Source: an uncultured Spirochaetales bacterium (GTDB lineage: Bacteria > Spirochaetota > Spirochaetia > Sphaerochaetales > Sphaerochaetaceae). From it: a stretch of 64,000 nt of DNA. This document shows, piece after piece, positions 55,032-64,000 of this stretch. The notes under the pieces are model-generated. The model did no database searches and was not told the DNA's origin. It saw only the letters and a list, made by a program, of their open reading frames with translations. The stretch spans positions 62,001 through 126,000 of the forward strand of contig CASENB010000029.1 of NCBI GenBank assembly GCA_949289305.1, given 5' to 3'. Each line of letters starts with the position of its first letter. The first letter of the stretch is position 1. The position numbers and the translations under genes are program-made.

Positions 55032-55740
55032 TGTTTCCCCCTTCCGATACCGTGAATTTATAATATGCGGGATTGAAGATGGATTTGTCGTATTGTATAG
55101 GCATTCCATCTTCAAGATAAGCCGTGCTTTCCAAAAGGATTCCAGCCGAAATCTCTTTCATCTTTAACAGCCTTGTTATCTCTTTTTTTGGAATTACGGC
55201 GGAAATTGAGAATATGTTCTTTCCTATGTTCTTCTCATATATTCTTGTATAGATGGAGAAAAAAGAGTCTTTTTCCAGATCATAGCTGTGCATTAATTCG
55301 CTTGTCTCCAAACGAACATACGTATCCATTACTGCGATTGGAATGCCCTTTATAATTCTTAAGCGTCTGAAATGCCAGACTTCTTCTTCTGAATCTTTTA
55401 AAAGCAGCTCTTTTCGTATCTCCTGAGTTGCTTCTATTTTCTCATCGATGCATAGTCTGGACGTGACATCGATTCCAGACTGTTTCAGATGCTGTGAGAA
55501 GCCTAATGCTGAATTGCCGGAACGAAACTGCATCGGCCTTGTTGCAAATGTCCCTTTTCCATGCATGCGTACCACATAGCCAGCATCCGAGAGTTCTTCT
55601 AGAGCCCGGCGTATTGTGATCCTGCTGACATCATACATTGAACAAAGTTCAAACTCTGAGGGTAATAGAAAGCCTTCTGCCCATATTCCGTTAGTTATCC
55701 TGTTCTTTATATCTTCAATAACTTTCTGATATTTTGTCAC
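55012..55740 (-). CDS. GntR-family regulator with UTRA domain
   Basis: 242 residues. Winged helix at about 8-70 (SEFELCSMYDVSRITIRRALEELSDAGYVVRMHGKGTF) and a UTRA ligand domain (about 95-235). UTRA regulators usually respond to phosphorylated sugars or similar metabolites. Convergent with the preceding operon, which it most likely controls. Confidence 0.9.
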   Translation of the reverse strand: MTKYQKVIEDIKNRITNGIWAEGFLLPSEFELCSMYDVSRITIRRALEELSDAGYVVRMHGKGTFATRPMQFRSGNSALGFSQHLKQSGIDVTSRLCIDEKIEATQEIRKELLLKDSEEEVWHFRRLRIIKGIPIAVMDTYVRLETSELMHSYDLEKDSFFSIYTRIYEKNIGKNIFSISAVIPKKEITRLLKMKEISAGILLESTAYLEDGMPIQYDKSIFNPAYYKFTVSEGGNITPTFL

Positions 55741-55996
55741 TTCGATATTCTATCATACGGATAATGTATTTTCCATTATTATTGTTTTTTACTGTAGTAG
55801 GATTTACTTATTGGATGTCTTCTCTGTAGTATTTTAATGTCAGGGCAGTAAAATGGTAAAAACTAAATCTTTTTAAATAGAAACGACTAGTATGCAGCAT
55901 TAAAAACACAAAAGAAAATGAAAAAAGATTATAATTTTCAGAAATTTCTTGTTTATTTGTGAAAAAATCACATATCATTATATGAGAAGGTTTAAA

Positions 55997-57343
55997 ATGC
56001 TTGTTAGGTTTATTGTTGAAAATTTTTTATCATTTAAAGAGCGTCAGGTCTTTTCTATGGTTGCAGCAAAGCATACAAGACATCCAGATCACGTTATAAC
56101 TTTGAAAGGTAAAAGAATATTAAAAGGCAGTTTTTTATTTGGAGCCAACGCTTCAGGGAAATCAAATTTTATAAAGTCAATTAACTATGCGAAACAAATT
56201 ATTCTTTTTAATCTTGATATGGTTGATATTGATAGAAAATATTTCCGACTGGATTCTGAATATTCTAATAAGCCTAGTATGTTTCAGTTTGATTTTTTCG
56301 CCAATAATGAATATTACTCATATGGCATTGCTTTTTCAAATAAAGAAAAGGAAATTCTTTCTGAATGGTTATATAGGGTTGATGGAGAAAATGAGGAGTG
56401 CATATTTGAGCGTGAAACAAAGAATGGAAAATCTATTATAAAAACAGGCTTGAAATTAGACAAAGATACTAAATATCGTTTCCGAATATATAGTGAGGAC
56501 CTTCCACGAAGTAAGACTTTCTTACGTGATATATCTGAAAAAGAGATTATCAATACAAAACAATTTAAAGCTTTTTCTGATGCTTGGAAGTGGATTAACG
56601 GAATTTTCATATTGATCCCTGATCGCCATTTGACTATGGAAGGAATAAGAAAATGTGCATCTACATTAGAAATAGACCATTTATTAGAAGCTCTTGATAC
56701 TGGAATAAAATCTGTAATTATCAAAGAAGAAACGTTAGATAATGTCATTGGAAATTTGTCTCCTAATGTTCGTCCTTATATTTTAAGAGATATAAAGAAT
56801 GGATTACGAGGAAATAGGGGGAAAGTTAATTTTATCATTGATGGCAATAATTATCTTTTTGAGGATAAAAATGGCGAGATAGTTGCATCTCTTCAACTTA
56901 ATGATCATGGAAATTCTGAAGAACTTTTTTCTTTTAAAGAAGAATCTGATGGCACGAAGAAACTTTTTGATTTGCTTCCTTTCGTTGTGGGACTGCCTAA
57001 TATTAGTATTGTTTTAATAGATGAAATTGATCGTAGCTTGCATACAAAACTATTAATACAGTATGTAGAATTGTTTTATGAACAAAATAAAGATAGACAT
57101 GTACAACTTATTGCCACGCTTCATGATGTAAATCTTATGAATTTAAATATAATTAGGCAGGATGAAATTTGGTTTATAAGAAGGGATGAATACACGGGAG
57201 CATCGGATATGTACTCTCTAAATAAGTTCCAAATAAGATATGATAAGAAAATAATAAAGGATTACTTGTTAGGCAGGTTTGGTTCTATTCCTTGTTTTGA
57301 TCAGATTGATTTTATTGAAAAAGAGGATGGTTCTGATGAGTAA
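55997..57343 (+). CDS. AAA ATPase, RloA/AbiL-type, of a two-gene defence-like unit
   Basis: 448 residues from ATG 55997, with AGAAGG 6 nt upstream; the family begins here (MLVRFIVENFLSFKE). Walker A GANASGKS (49-56), signature-like SDGTKKLFDLLPF, Walker B ISIVLIDEIDRSLH, and His switch in ATLHDVNLM: an SMC/OLD-like ATPase. Together with the RloB gene, which it overlaps by 8 nt, it matches the RloA-RloB or AbiLi-AbiLii layout, an abortive-infection type. Very AT-rich. Confidence 0.82.
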   Translation: MLVRFIVENFLSFKERQVFSMVAAKHTRHPDHVITLKGKRILKGSFLFGANASGKSNFIKSINYAKQIILFNLDMVDIDRKYFRLDSEYSNKPSMFQFDFFANNEYYSYGIAFSNKEKEILSEWLYRVDGENEECIFERETKNGKSIIKTGLKLDKDTKYRFRIYSEDLPRSKTFLRDISEKEIINTKQFKAFSDAWKWINGIFILIPDRHLTMEGIRKCASTLEIDHLLEALDTGIKSVIIKEETLDNVIGNLSPNVRPYILRDIKNGLRGNRGKVNFIIDGNNYLFEDKNGEIVASLQLNDHGNSEELFSFKEESDGTKKLFDLLPFVVGLPNISIVLIDEIDRSLHTKLLIQYVELFYEQNKDRHVQLIATLHDVNLMNLNIIRQDEIWFIRRDEYTGASDMYSLNKFQIRYDKKIIKDYLLGRFGSIPCFDQIDFIEKEDGSDE

Positions 57344-58217
57344 TCAATATAGGATAAAAACGTCTGATTTGTTTACACGATCAGATGATGACGTAAAAGA
57401 AGAGCCTCAAAGCGTTGTTTTTATTGCAACAGAAGGTACTGTTACTGAGTATGATTATTTTCGATATGTAGATAAATATAGAGTTTTTTTAGGTATAAAT
57501 AAGCTTGTTAGGATAGAAGCAATCAAACGAGAAAAAAAGAATTCACAAAGTAATCCAGAAGCTATTTTAGACGTATTAAATGAAATTGTAGAACTTCATG
57601 AAAATGGTATTGATATCGATAGACTGTTCTCAGATTTACCTAATGGCAATGATATTAATAGATTAAGACAATGCATTAATAATTCTGAAATTAATGACGA
57701 TAATTATCCTTTGCTGGAGGATTTGCAAAAAACGTTAAAAGATAAAGGACTTAATTTAGCTTATCTAAAATTTATTTCAGAATATGGTGAAAGAAATGAT
57801 ATTTTTTGCGTGTTATTAGACAAGGATAAAGCATCTCATAGTAAAAAACAGTTGTTATCGGTTTTAGAAAATTGTGATATTAATGGGTATAAATTTTATA
57901 TATCTTCTCCATGTTTTGAATTTTGGCTACTGCTTCATTTATGTGATGTAAAAAAGGAATATGCTGAAAGACTTATCAAGATAAAAGATAATGAAAAGAT
58001 TTCAGATTCTCATACTTATGTAAGTAAGGAAGTATCGACAATAGCGCATCATTCAAAGCATATCTCAGAAAAGATTTTTGTTGATCATTATTTAAATTCA
58101 ATTGATAAAGCTATTGAACATGCTTTTGCATTTGAATCAGATGAAAAGGTTCTAATTACATCTGATGTTATTGGAACGAATATCCCTGAGTTATTTTCAT
58201 TATTATTTGCAAAATAA
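57336..58217 (+). CDS. RloB-family protein (TOPRIM-like nuclease partner)
   Basis: 293 residues from ATG 57336, inside the end of the ATPase gene (ATGAGTAA). TEGTVTEYDYF (32-42) is the E-G-x-x-T-E motif of RloB, and VLLDKDKASHSK carries the D-x-D-type segment; YISSPCFEFWLLLHL is the typical family core. RloB is predicted to be a TOPRIM-fold nuclease released or controlled by its ATPase. Confidence 0.82.
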   Translation: MSNQYRIKTSDLFTRSDDDVKEEPQSVVFIATEGTVTEYDYFRYVDKYRVFLGINKLVRIEAIKREKKNSQSNPEAILDVLNEIVELHENGIDIDRLFSDLPNGNDINRLRQCINNSEINDDNYPLLEDLQKTLKDKGLNLAYLKFISEYGERNDIFCVLLDKDKASHSKKQLLSVLENCDINGYKFYISSPCFEFWLLLHLCDVKKEYAERLIKIKDNEKISDSHTYVSKEVSTIAHHSKHISEKIFVDHYLNSIDKAIEHAFAFESDEKVLITSDVIGTNIPELFSLLFAK

Positions 58218-58263
58218 TCAGATGCATAATTGAAATTTGTTGTAGTGGATAAGAGAGTTTAAA

Positions 58264-58830
58264 ATGCTGACAACTATTTTTACGGCTGTTATTTCTTTTA
58301 TCAGTACCAATATTGATGACATCTTCGTGCTTATGATTTTATATACGCAAGCAAAGGATAGAAGGGGTATCATGCACATAATTGCAGGGCAGTATTTAGG
58401 AATTTGCGTCTTATTTGCAATAAGCGTACTTGGCGCTCTTGGTGCGCAGCTTTTCTTCTCTCAATATATTAGATATTTAGGTTTTCTGCCGTTGTTTCTA
58501 GGCTTAAAACTTCTGATAAACTATCGCAATGAAGAATCAGATGATAAAAAAGAGACGGAAGGTTCGAGGCAGGTTAGCATTATCAGCGTTGCCTTAATTG
58601 CAATAGCAAATGGATCAGACAATATAGGTGTGTATATTCCAATATTCAGCTATTATTCTTCCTTAGATTTTGTAATAACATTTATTATTTTTTGCTTAAT
58701 GACTGCCATATGGTGTTATCTTGGCTTTGCTCTTGTAAGTTATCCTTATATCAAAGATAAAATTGTACGCTATCAGCATATAATAGTTCCTGCAGTATTT
58801 ATTGTATTGGGAATTTTAATTCTTTTTTGA
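58264..58830 (+). CDS. CadD-family heavy-metal resistance transporter
   Basis: 188 residues, about five membrane helices in the LysE-like layout. N-terminal FISTNIDDIFVLMI and the second-half IAIANGSDNIGVYIPIF are the paired acidic motifs of CadD proteins, which export cadmium or related ions in Firmicutes plasmids. No regulator gene is nearby. It may be a passenger of the island. Confidence 0.85.
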   Translation: MLTTIFTAVISFISTNIDDIFVLMILYTQAKDRRGIMHIIAGQYLGICVLFAISVLGALGAQLFFSQYIRYLGFLPLFLGLKLLINYRNEESDDKKETEGSRQVSIISVALIAIANGSDNIGVYIPIFSYYSSLDFVITFIIFCLMTAIWCYLGFALVSYPYIKDKIVRYQHIIVPAVFIVLGILILF

Positions 58831-58873
58831 AATAAATAAGAATATGTCCTCTTTTTGTTCTACAATATAAAAT

Positions 58874-60478
58874 ATGAGTAAATCAGATACGACTTGGCAA
58901 GATTGGTTTTCAAATACGATTCTCCTTAGGGGATATGAATATTATGAATCTGGAAGGGTGACAAAGATAGATAAGACGATTTCGGGGTATAGCGCAATAG
59001 TTGAAGGTTCTATGTCTTATAATGTTGAAATAGAAATGACAGGGGATGATTTTGCGGATGCAAATTGTTCATGCCCATATGCTTCTGACGGCAAATATTG
59101 TAAACATGAGGCTGCTGTTCTTTACAGCATTATGGAAATGAAAATCGAGAATGATTCTCCTTCGTTTAACGACATAGATGCAGAGTTGGATAAAATCATA
59201 AATAATATGGATGAAAAGGATGTGAGAGATCTTCTATTTTCGATAGCTAAAAATAATAGTTCCGTCCGCAAAAAAATATATTTAGATTATGATGCTTCTG
59301 TTTCAGAAAACCTAATGAAAGATATCAAGAAAAGTGCAGGAAAATATATTCGTGGTTTGAATAAAAAATACAATTATTATAATGAAGATAGGTTGTGGTC
59401 TATAACAACAGAATTCATTCATTTTATTAGCGAAGAGATTGAAGAATTATTATATAAGAAAAAATGCTGTTATGAAGTGTTTTGTCTCTCTTTTGACATC
59501 TATAAAGAGATTCCTTTTGGTGATTTGACGGATTTAGATTGTTCAATATATTTAGAAAATTCATTAAGAGATTTAATGAGCGAAGCATATAATTTGTCGA
59601 ACGATAGGGTAAAAGCAGAAATTGTTAAAATAGCAAAAGATAAGATGGATACCTATTACATCTTAAAAGAATTCCTTATTTATACCGTAAAAGATAGGGT
59701 AATAGCTGAAAAGGAGTTACAGAGATTAAAAAGTAAAACTTACAAAGCAGAATGGGAAATTCCTTATTACCAAATAATTAGTTTGATGGAGTTCCTTGAA
59801 TATTCTGAAGATGAAATCATTTCATACATGAAAGAAAATAGTGACGTTTGGGGAATCAGAAAAAGGTTAGTTCATCGTCTCTATAGTAATGGACGATGGA
59901 GAGAATGTATTGATCTTATTTTGAGCAGTAAGGATATGTATGGAACTTATGATGAAGAAATAGAGTTATTAAAAAAGATCTACAGGGAACATAATATGAT
60001 CGATGAATTAAAATCATATCTCATCAATAATGTAAAGACATGTACTCAATATAATCTAAGCAATATTAAGGAGTTAGAAAAAATTCTGGATAAAAAAGAG
60101 TGGGAAGAGCTTTGCTCTTCTTTAAAGAATTTGCATTCCTTGGATAGTATAAGATCTACATTTTTAGTTTATATTGAGGACTGGGAATCATTAATGGATT
60201 ATATGGAGAAATCTGAGAATCATTGGCATGAAGATTATTATGAGAAATTAGCCTCGTTATATCCCGATAGAGTTGTAGCGGTTTATGAAAAACGTGCAAA
60301 AACAGTAGAAAAATATATGGGAAACCGTGATGAGTATTCATTATATGCTTATTGGTTAGATCGGATGAGAATTACAAAAAGTGGAAAGGATCAAGCTCGA
60401 AAGATGGCTGAAGATGTAAAGATTGAATATCCCAGGCATAGGGCGCTTCATGATGAGTTAAGAAAGATTGGATTATAG
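58874..60478 (+). CDS. SWIM zinc-finger protein
   Basis: 534 residues. The SWIM motif lies early: NCSCPYASDGKYCKHEAAVLY (C-x-C...C-x-H), about residues 60-80. The rest is helical with repeated 35-40 residue units, possibly TPR-like. SWIM proteins bind DNA or proteins, often next to helicases; a TOTE-type helicase gene follows two genes downstream. No exact role can be given. Confidence 0.85.
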   Translation: MSKSDTTWQDWFSNTILLRGYEYYESGRVTKIDKTISGYSAIVEGSMSYNVEIEMTGDDFADANCSCPYASDGKYCKHEAAVLYSIMEMKIENDSPSFNDIDAELDKIINNMDEKDVRDLLFSIAKNNSSVRKKIYLDYDASVSENLMKDIKKSAGKYIRGLNKKYNYYNEDRLWSITTEFIHFISEEIEELLYKKKCCYEVFCLSFDIYKEIPFGDLTDLDCSIYLENSLRDLMSEAYNLSNDRVKAEIVKIAKDKMDTYYILKEFLIYTVKDRVIAEKELQRLKSKTYKAEWEIPYYQIISLMEFLEYSEDEIISYMKENSDVWGIRKRLVHRLYSNGRWRECIDLILSSKDMYGTYDEEIELLKKIYREHNMIDELKSYLINNVKTCTQYNLSNIKELEKILDKKEWEELCSSLKNLHSLDSIRSTFLVYIEDWESLMDYMEKSENHWHEDYYEKLASLYPDRVVAVYEKRAKTVEKYMGNRDEYSLYAYWLDRMRITKSGKDQARKMAEDVKIEYPRHRALHDELRKIGL

Positions 60479-60487
60479 GAGAACGCA

Positions 60488-60754
60488 ATGGAAAAGGCAG
60501 ACACAAAAGAAGCTATGAAGGAATTAACGATGGTTCTTATGTTTTTAAGTAGATTTACACATGGGGAAAAATTTGAAAGTGCTAAAAATTTCTCTTCGTG
60601 GAAAAACTATGATTTTGATATAGTTAATGAACTTGAAGAAGAAAACTATATTTACCAAGGTAAAAAATCTTCTAAAAGCGTATCCATAACAGAAGAAGGT
60701 AAGGCATATGCAAAATCATTGCTCGAAAAGTATGGAATAAATGACTGGCTTTAA
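60488..60754 (+). CDS. Small winged-helix-like protein, DUF6429 type
   Basis: 88 residues. KELTMVLMFLSRF, WKNYDFDIVNELEEENYI and SVSITEEGKAYAKSLLEKYGI follow the DUF6429 pattern (name from memory), which looks like a one-domain winged helix with a turn before the last helix. 9 nt after the SWIM gene and 17 nt before the TOTE gene, so probably co-transcribed. Ribosome site GGAGAA. Confidence 0.7.
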   Translation: MEKADTKEAMKELTMVLMFLSRFTHGEKFESAKNFSSWKNYDFDIVNELEEENYIYQGKKSSKSVSITEEGKAYAKSLLEKYGINDWL

Positions 60755-60771
60755 TACAATCATGATATCAT

Positions 60772-63734
60772 ATGGACATGGATGGAAATGGTTCTCTTTT
60801 TATAGATGATTTACATTTGCAAGATAGCAGTGATCAATACGATGAAGCTACTTTGAAAAATAGAATTATTTCTATTGAAAAAGAGATGCATTCTTTATTT
60901 GAACGCATTAAAGTATTGCAAGAAAAAAAGGAAATGCTTTCTAAGAAATTAAAAACAGTCACTAGAGAAGAGATTCCACGTCTGGTTTTAGAGCCTCCAT
61001 TAAAAATTGGTAAAACTTCTTTTGAAAAAGCGACATTCATTTTAAATTTATTTTCTCCTAGAAAAGATGTATATGCAGTGAGACGATATAATAAAGAGAC
61101 GGAGAAAACTACATATTTCCCTCAATGCTTAAACTTTTGGAAAGATGGGTGTTTAAAAAAGTTGGGAGAAAAGGGGAAAGTTGTTTGTTCTTCATGTGGA
61201 TTTAAAAAATATGAAGAGTTGACGCCAGAGGTCGTAATTAAAAATAATTTTCTAAATACGGATCTAAACGGCGTTGGTGCTATTGGAATTTATCCTTTAA
61301 AAGGCGGCAATTTAACTAGATTCGTTGCAATAGATTTAGATGAAAACTCATGGAAAGATGACGCTAAATGTATATTACGTACTGCTAGAAACTTAGGTTT
61401 CAGTATGGTATGGGAGAGAAGTTTTAGTGGAAGAGGTGCTCACTTATGGATATTTTTTTCAGAAGATATGCCTTCTTCCTTAGCTAGAGAATTAGCTTTC
61501 GTCATTATTGATAAAGCTAGAGAGGAAAATCCTTCTATTAGTCTTTCCTCTTATGATCGGCTTTTTCCTTCACAGAATGAATTGCAAAATGGAGGAATTG
61601 GTAATTTAATACTTCTACCTCTTGTCTCTTCCGCAGCAAAGAGAGGTTGTACTCTTTTTTTAGATGAAAATGGAGATTCATATAAGACAGAGTACCAATT
61701 AGAATATCTTTCAGCTATACATCGACACTCTCAGAGAGAAGTAAATGAATTTCTTCTTTTAAACAAAAAGGTATATTTGATTCCTGATGCATTTAAGCTT
61801 TCTGATGATGATATTAATCCTGTATGGAAAAAAGAATTCCAAAGATTACTTCTGCAGATTTAAAAGGTCCCCTAATAATATATCTTTCTTCCGGAATAAG
61901 TTTTGATAAGCAGGTTATTTCTTCTAAGATGCAAGAAGCTTTGCGTCGGTTCGCTACGATATCGAATCCTGAATATTATAAAAATCTTTCAAAGTATGAC
62001 GGAGCTTTTTCTAACGAGCCTTCTCGCATCCCTCTTTATGAAGAGAATGAGCGTGTTCTGAAATTACCTAGAGGTATTTGGCCTTCAATTAAAAAAGTAT
62101 TTGATTACAGTCAAATAGAATATGAGGTTGAAGATCATACAATAAGTAAAACGGGTTTGGAAGTATCTTTTAATGGTAATCTTAGAATGGAACAGCAAGA
62201 TGCTTTAGATGTATTATTAAAATCTGAAATAGGCATATTATCAACTGCAACAGGATTTGGGAAAACTGTTGTCGCTCTTGCTTTGGTTGCAATGCGAGAA
62301 GAAAGGACGATGATTATTGTTAGCTCAATAGCTTTGTTAAAACAATGGGAAGATGCGGTCTAGTCTTTCTTGGAAATAAGAAATATTCCAGAGAATATAG
62401 GTCAAAGAAAAGGAAGAAATTATACTGTTGGAATATGGAATGGTTCTAAGAAAAAGCTTTCTTTTTTAATAGATATTGTAATGTTGCAAAGTATCTCATC
62501 TTCTATTGAAAAAGGTGAATTGGATTTTGTTTCAAAATATGGAATGGTGATTGTCGATGAGTGTCATCATATTGCAGCTGAAACATTTAGAACGGTTTTA
62601 AGTGTTTTCAATTCGAAATATGTATATGGACTCTCTGCAACAGTAAAACGCCGTGATGGGCTAGAGAAAATAGTATATTCTCAATGCGGTAATATAATTT
62701 TTACATATGATGCTGCAAAACTCTCGTATGAGAGAGGAATTGCTCAGAGATATAAGGTAAGATTTTTAGACACCATTTATCCTAAAAAGTATGTGAATTT
62801 AACGTTTGCTCAGATTCTAGATTTAATTTCGACAGATCCGGAGAGAACCCGAATTATTGCAGATGATATTGTATCAGCATATAAAGAGGGTAGAAAAGTA
62901 ATTGTATTTACAAGGAGACTTTCTCAAAATAATGCATTGGCAAAAGAGTTGGATGCGAAATGTATTCCATATTTTAGCCTCGATAGTAAGTCAGGAAAAC
63001 ATGTTATAGAAAATACTATAAGAGAGTTAAAATTAGCAAAATATTCATTTGTCCTAATAGCTACAGATAAACTATTAGGTGAAGGTGTTGATATTCCTAG
63101 CCTTGATACTCTTTTTTTAGTATCACCATATATGCAAGAGAGAGTTATTCAACAGTGCATAGGTAGATTATCAAGAGCATCTGAGGAAAAAAATTCTATC
63201 CTGATCTATGATTATGTTGATTATCGAATACCGAAACTAAGTTATATGTTTTCTAGAAGGCTATCTATTTACATAAAATTAGGATGTATTCCATATTCAA
63301 ATATATCAGAACCTTATGAGAAAATTCTTTATGATGAGTCAGATTTCTTAGAAACGCTTATTTCTGACATCACGAAAGCAAAAAATGAAATAGTTTTTTC
63401 AGCTTCGTACATTCTTCCTTCAGAGATAACAAAAAAGATATTTAGTGTAAGTGCACAGAGGAAGATTTCGGTCTATTTGAGGGGGAAAACTAGTAGAGAG
63501 AATTTTGCAATAGAAAATGAAAATAAAAGAATGCTTTCAGAATATGGGTTGAACATGACAATCGTAAATAACCCTAAAAACTATATAGTGATTGATAGAT
63601 ACATAAGTTGGTATGGAGAAATGAATATTCTAGGGCAAAGTAAGCGAAATATAAGCGATAAGAAAAGTGTTATGCGTATTATAGATAAAGACACTGCTTA
63701 TTGCCTTCTTGAAGATGATGAAATGTTGGTATGA
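60772..63734 (+). pseudogene. TOTE-type primase-helicase, one frameshift and one amber
   Basis: Three pieces make one protein of about 985 codons. Piece 1 (60772-61863): coiled coil, zinc-type cysteines (CLNFW, CSSCG) and an archaeo-eukaryotic primase domain with AIDLDEN and GRGAHLWIFF. Piece 2 (frame from 61824) starts where an A6 run breaks the frame (A7 would join WKK to RIPKIT) and contains the helicase Walker A TATGFGKT. It ends at TAG 62361; piece 3 continues in the same frame (SFLEIRN) with VIVDECHH, LSAT, QCIGRLSR and a phospholipase-D-like C-terminus in which the HKD residues are not seen (NPKNYIVID). TAG is an ordinary stop in other genes here, so readthrough is unlikely. Confidence 0.8.
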
Positions 63735-64000
63735 TTTTTGTTTTATGAGAATATAAGATTGGGTTTGCATTAAATTGAGGTTCTTTCTCTGAGTCTAGTA
63801 TTTCTTACTGTTTCATATATATTTTTTATATCAATTAAACATTGTTAAGTCAGAAATATAATCATGTAATTACTTTTTGTTAATTTTCTTTTTATTGGGT
63901 ATAGAATTGATAATAGGGGGTATTAAGATATCTTTGCTGTAAGTTAGTTTTATACTCTTATGATACGATATTTTATGTATACAACCTATTTTATTTGAAT
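63735..64000. other. AT-rich right edge
   Basis: No gene, RNA or clear terminator is visible in these 266 bases; T-rich runs near 63820 and 63880 only. Confidence 0.4.

Noticed and set aside
62361-62363. In-frame TAG as a recoded sense codon
   Set aside because: TAG ends other genes here (for example at 757 and 34267), and the same gene has a frameshift, so decay is simpler.

Overview
The window looks like chromosome of a low-GC (roughly 40 percent) host-associated spirochaete, probably of the Treponema/Sphaerochaeta side of the phylum. The main reasons are a PheS/PheT pair of the archaeal/eukaryotic type (513 and 563 residues), which spirochaetes share with archaea, and an elongation factor G whose GTPase domain reads like the mitochondrial-EFG1/spirochaete class. 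This is a judgement from sequence reading only; no search was run.

Layout. 1-3.4 kb: accessory debris, with the tail of a DUF4143 AAA+ ATPase, a frameshifted DUF3800 gene and an intact one, each behind a structured attenuator-like RNA leader, and a decayed IS200/IS605 element between them. 3.6-10.4 kb: aldo/keto reductase with a divergent LysR regulator, a CsoR-controlled copper operon (copA with a C-terminal CopZ-like domain, then csoR), and a fused alpha-beta E1 dehydrogenase. 10.4-11.7 kb: a broken rhuM gene between short direct repeats. 11.8-26.6 kb: mostly ordinary genes (pheST, DUF1847 protein, two GntR regulators, an anion transporter with L-tartrate dehydratase ttdAB, lipoprotein plus HIT protein, fusA, GT8, the ACT/UPF0210 pair, GNAT). 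26.6-28.1 kb: initiator tRNA and tRNA-Gly around a broken metallopeptidase gene. 28.2-34.3 kb: an AfuABC-like ABC importer and guaA.

From the 3' end of guaA (34.26 kb) to about 47.7 kb the content is accessory. Two copies of the guaA-end sequence GAGTGGRA follow at 36.44 and 38.22 kb, so two small cassettes, each with one DUF4143 AAA+ ATPase, sit in tandem behind guaA. Two further ATPases (a DUF234-type at 40.3 kb, a DUF4143-type at 46.3 kb) and one ATPase remnant (46.0 kb) follow. Every complete ATPase gene has its own repeated or dyad sequence directly upstream. Interspersed are a lipoprotein, a DUF362 ferredoxin protein, a nicotinamidase-like hydrolase, a GNAT and an ADP-ribosylglycohydrolase.

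47.8-55.7 kb is one compact operon: NADAR protein, a protein with a nucleoside-phosphorylase-like C-terminus, two sugar-type ABC permeases and a binding protein, a CehA/McbA PHP-type hydrolase and a LOG phosphoribohydrolase, closed by a convergent GntR/UTRA regulator. Several products belong to families that act on N-glycosidic bonds of nucleosides, nucleotides or ADP-ribose, so a salvage route for an imported ribosyl compound is a reasonable hypothesis.

56.0-63.7 kb is AT-rich and defence-like: a RloA/AbiL-type ATPase with RloB, a CadD-type transporter, a SWIM-domain protein, a DUF6429 protein and a TOTE-type primase-helicase broken by one frameshift and one amber codon. Broken genes cluster in the accessory parts while housekeeping genes are intact.
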